Assembly: GCA_036381495.1 (NCBI GenBank)
Contig: DASVCS010000089.1
Span: forward strand, 1 to 63,872
Direction of reading: 5' to 3'
Source of the DNA: DASVCS01 sp036381495
GTDB lineage: Bacteria; Gemmatimonadota; Gemmatimonadetes; Longimicrobiales; RSA9
Length of the DNA: 63,872 nucleotides
The notes below the pieces were generated by a model. It had not been told where the DNA came from. It was given only the letters and a program-made list of their open reading frames with translations, and did not search any database. Positions 61,579-63,872 of the stretch are shown here, piece by piece; the first letter of the stretch is position 1, and each line of letters opens with the position of its first letter. The position numbers and the translations under genes are program-made.

Positions 61579-61916
61579 GGCGTGCGCCCCCGCCGCCCCG
61601 CCAGCGCCGGCCGCACCCGCGACAGCACGCCTTCCAGCCGCTCGACCTCCGCCCGCAGCACCGCCCGGCCCCGAGGCGTCAGCCGGTACCGGCGACGGTT
61701 CTGCTCCCCCTCGCCGCCGCCCTCCGCGGCCGGCGCATCCTCCACCCACCCATCCCGTCGCATCCGCCGCAGCACCCGGTACAGATTTCCCGGATCCAGC
61801 AGCGGCCCGCACTCCTCCTCGACGGCCTTGATGATGCCGTAGCCGTGCAGCGGCCCATCGGCCAGGGCGGACATCACCAGCAGGTCGCGCGGTGCCAGCG
61901 GTATCGAAGAATTCAT
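61575..61916 (-). CDS. PadR-family regulator of the ADOP permease gene
   Basis: A 113-residue PadR protein: LAPRDLLVMSALADGPLHGY, DPGNLYRVLRRMRRDGWVED and NRRRYRLTPRGRAVLRAEV. Overlaps the permease start by 4 nt. Likely represses this two-gene unit through the inverted repeat at 61943-61956. Confidence 0.9.
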   Translation of the reverse strand: MNSSIPLAPRDLLVMSALADGPLHGYGIIKAVEEECGPLLDPGNLYRVLRRMRRDGWVEDAPAAEGGGEGEQNRRRYRLTPRGRAVLRAEVERLEGVLSRVRPALAGRRGRTP

Positions 61917-61942
61917 CGGGATCTCGGCTGGAGGACGACTAT

Positions 61943-61956
61943 CTGTCGTTTGACAG
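61943..61956 (-). promoter_or_regulatory. Inverted repeat upstream of the second padR
   Basis: CTGTC-GTTT-GACAG, 27 bp before the PadR ATG, likely its operator; differs from the TTTCGACA palindrome of the first padR. Confidence 0.5.
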
Positions 61957-62065
61957 TATGCTGCGCGCGAGCGGAGCGCAAGGGGATGGCGCTCGACGGG
62001 TCGGTCGCCTTCCACCACCCCCACCCTTGCGTCTCCCCGGCCACGGCCCCATCTTGCCGCGGATT

Positions 62066-62080
62066 TGATAATGATTCTCA
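62066..62080 (+). promoter_or_regulatory. Fur-box-like operator upstream of the TonB receptor gene
   Basis: TGATAAT-G-ATTCTCA, a 7-1-7 inverted repeat with six of seven arm positions symmetric, close to the Fur consensus and 18 bp before the ATG. Shares AATGATTCTCA (reverse TGAGAATCATT) with the SUF box. Confidence 0.7.
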
Positions 62081-62098
62081 AACTCAGACAGGAAGGCC

Positions 62099-63872
62099 AT
62101 GCGACATATACGCGGCGTCACGGCCGGGATCACGCTATGCGCCGGCCTCATCATGGCGGCGGCAACGCCCGCCGCCACCCCGCGCCTTGCGGCCCAGGAA
62201 CCCACCGCGACGATCACCGGCACCGTGCGGGACGCGCAGGGCCAGGCCGTGGTCGGCGCAACGGTGGTGGCGCGGGGGGCGGTCGAGCGCGACGCGGTGA
62301 CGGACCGGGCCGGGGCGTTCCGGCTGGGGCCGATCCCGGCGGGGACGTACACGCTGCGCGTGGAGGCGATCGGGTTCCGGAGCGTGGAGCGGGAGGTCGT
62401 CGCCCGGGGTGGCGCGGCGTCGTTCGAGCTGGTGCTCGAGGAGGCGCCGATCTCGCTCGCCCCGCTCGAGGTCCTGGCGACGACGCGTGCGGGCACGAGC
62501 GCTGCATCGCTGCCGGTGAAGGTGGATGTGATCGGGGCGCCGGAGCTGGCGCTCCAGCAGAGCCTGGCGTCGGCTCCGACGGAGCTGCTCTCGAACCTGA
62601 TCCCGAGTTTCTCGCCGGCGCGGCAGAAGCTGACCAGTACGGGCGAGAGCTTCCGGGGTCGCCGGCCGCTCTTCCTGATCGACGGCGTGCCGCAGTCGAA
62701 CCCGCTGCGTGACGGGCACCGCGATGCCTTCACGATCGACATGGAGGTGATCGAGCGGGTCGAGGTCGTCTTCGGCGCGAACGCGGTCCAGGGGCTGGGC
62801 GCGACTGGGGGCATCATCAACTACGTCACCGTGAGTCCGCCGCTCACGGGCGAGCTGGAGCAGCGGGCGTCGCTCACGACGACGAGCGACGACGGCTTCG
62901 ACGGGGACGGGTTCGGGTGGCGCGCCAGCTATCTGGCGGCCAAGCGGTTCGGGAACTTCGACGCGGTGGGCTCGATCAGCTACGCACACCGGGGGCTCCA
63001 GTACGACGGCAAGGATCGCCCGATCGCGATCGACAACGTGCAGGGCGACGTCGCCGATTCGCACAGCCACGACTTCTTCGCGAAGCTCGGCTGGGAGCCG
63101 GTGCCGGGGCAGCGCCTCGAGCTCATGGTCAACGACTTCCTGCTCGAGCAGGAGGGCGACTTCTCGATGATCGAGGGCGACCGCGCGGCGGGCGTTCCGG
63201 CGATCTCGGTCGCGGGCGATCCCGAGGGGATCGAGCCGATCAACGACGTCACGACGGTCTCGCTCGATTACGAGAACTCGGGCTTCGGCGGCGGGTCGCT
63301 CTCGGCCAAGGCGTACATCCAGGACTTCCGGGCGTTGTACGGCGGCGGGCGCTTCGCCATCTTCCAGGACCCGCTGCTCGCGCCGGTCGGCGAGCTCTTC
63401 GACCAATCGGAGAACAATTCCGAGAAGATCGGCACGCGCCTGACCTACGCGCGGAGGCGGCTGGGGCGGGCGCCCCTCGACCTCATCACCGGCTTCGACT
63501 TCCTGCGGGACAAGACGTTCCAGCGGCTGGCGCTCACGGACCGGAACTGGGTGCCCGTGACGAAGTTCGTCAACTATGCGCCCTTCCTCCAGCTCGATCT
63601 CGAGGCGGCCGAGTGGCTCTCGCTCTCCGGCGGCCTGCGTTGGGAGATCGCCCACCTCGATGTCCCGACCTTCACGACGCTCGCCGGGAACCGCGAGGAC
63701 TTCCAGCGGATCGAGGTGGAGGGCGGCAGTCCGAGCTTCGATGAGCCGCTCTTCAACATTGGCGGCGTCGTCACGCCGATCGAGGGGCTTCGCTTCTACG
63801 GCACGCTGTCGCAGGCGTACACGATGCCGGATGTCGGCCGGGTCCTGCGCGGCGTGTCGGAGGAGGGCACGG
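62099..63872 (+). CDS. TonB-dependent receptor (partial, cut by window end)
   Basis: The first 591 codons of an outer-membrane receptor. Signal peptide ends at PRLAAQE, then a carboxypeptidase-regulatory-like domain (ITGTVRDAQGQAVVGATVVA to about residue 125), the plug domain with FRGRRPLFLIDGVPQ and VIERVEVVFGANAVQGLGAT (about 190-240), and barrel strands from about 260. With the Fur-like box it is probably an iron-siderophore or haem receptor. AGGAAGG lies 4 nt before the ATG. The open frame continues to the last base. Confidence 0.92.
   Translation, partial: MRHIRGVTAGITLCAGLIMAAATPAATPRLAAQEPTATITGTVRDAQGQAVVGATVVARGAVERDAVTDRAGAFRLGPIPAGTYTLRVEAIGFRSVEREVVARGGAASFELVLEEAPISLAPLEVLATTRAGTSAASLPVKVDVIGAPELALQQSLASAPTELLSNLIPSFSPARQKLTSTGESFRGRRPLFLIDGVPQSNPLRDGHRDAFTIDMEVIERVEVVFGANAVQGLGATGGIINYVTVSPPLTGELEQRASLTTTSDDGFDGDGFGWRASYLAAKRFGNFDAVGSISYAHRGLQYDGKDRPIAIDNVQGDVADSHSHDFFAKLGWEPVPGQRLELMVNDFLLEQEGDFSMIEGDRAAGVPAISVAGDPEGIEPINDVTTVSLDYENSGFGGGSLSAKAYIQDFRALYGGGRFAIFQDPLLAPVGELFDQSENNSEKIGTRLTYARRRLGRAPLDLITGFDFLRDKTFQRLALTDRNWVPVTKFVNYAPFLQLDLEAAEWLSLSGGLRWEIAHLDVPTFTTLAGNREDFQRIEVEGGSPSFDEPLFNIGGVVTPIEGLRFYGTLSQAYTMPDVGRVLRGVSEEGT

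Overview
The window is a very GC-rich bacterial chromosome segment with tightly packed genes and many 1-17 nt overlaps. The gene content suggests Gemmatimonadota or a near relative. It includes ADOP-type FtsX permeases paired with PadR regulators, lipoproteins with beta-propeller or Ig-like folds, a TonB receptor with a carboxypeptidase-regulatory-like N-terminus, BNR propellers and a sphingolipid-type operon. This placement is an inference from gene families; no 16S or other phylogenetic marker is present.

Layout. 0-5.1 kb: a degenerate GGDEF protein, a PBP4-type carboxypeptidase, a PAP2 phosphatase and a patatin. 5.3-11.4 kb: a SUF iron-sulfur operon (sufC, sufB, sufD, Rieske protein, sufS, sufU) behind a probable Fur box and interrupted by a dispersed repeat. 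11.6-20 kb: a minus-strand block with a PLP decarboxylase, a membrane protein, a cold-shock protein, two bacterial PH proteins, an active-looking diguanylate cyclase and a PlpD-like patatin/barrel. 20-25.8 kb: a four-cysteine YggX-like protein, a PQQ-type sugar dehydrogenase, small proteins, a class III aminotransferase and a pterin dehydratase. 25.9-30.2 kb: a four-gene sphingolipid-like operon (reductase, serine palmitoyltransferase, GNAT acyltransferase, PAP2-type headgroup enzyme). 30.3-36.4 kb: a less GC-rich accessory island with three tandem beta-helix genes (two frameshifted), two paralogous Ig-like lipoproteins, and intact and broken methyltransferase-like genes. 36.6-40.4 kb: a CPBP protease, a radical SAM protein, an HMA-like protein without metal ligands and a ChaN/TIKI-like protein. 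40.6-47.3 kb: an MscS channel, a 1024-residue coiled-coil P-loop ATPase, a polytopic membrane protein and a VWA lipoprotein, which together may form an undescribed envelope system. 47.7-52.3 kb: tRNA-Asn, a propeller lipoprotein, an HsdR scrap, an orphan Phd antitoxin, a lasso-B2-like protease with an HPr-kinase-like protein, and a PadR gene with an internally deleted ADOP permease. 52.3-63.9 kb: a thioesterase, a MocR regulator divergent from a DinB gene, a second DinB gene, a BNR propeller, a Tat-exported class V aminotransferase homologue, a complete ADOP permease with its PadR, and a Fur-box TonB receptor cut by the window end.

Repeats. Two dispersed families run through the window. Family A (about 180-280 bp, six copies, most starting with a hairpin) carries GGG-tract arrays capable of forming G-quadruplexes, and often sits directly after stop codons. 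Families B and C (about 95-100 bp, TAGAGC/GCTCTA ends, imperfect palindromes) resemble MITE or REP elements, and one copy supplies the stop codon of a neighbouring gene. No transposase, integrase or CRISPR array was seen.

Iron regulation may tie the region together: the SUF operon and the TonB receptor gene carry 7-1-7 Fur-like boxes sharing the core TGAGAATCATT (read on one strand or the other), and a YggX-like iron protein lies between them.
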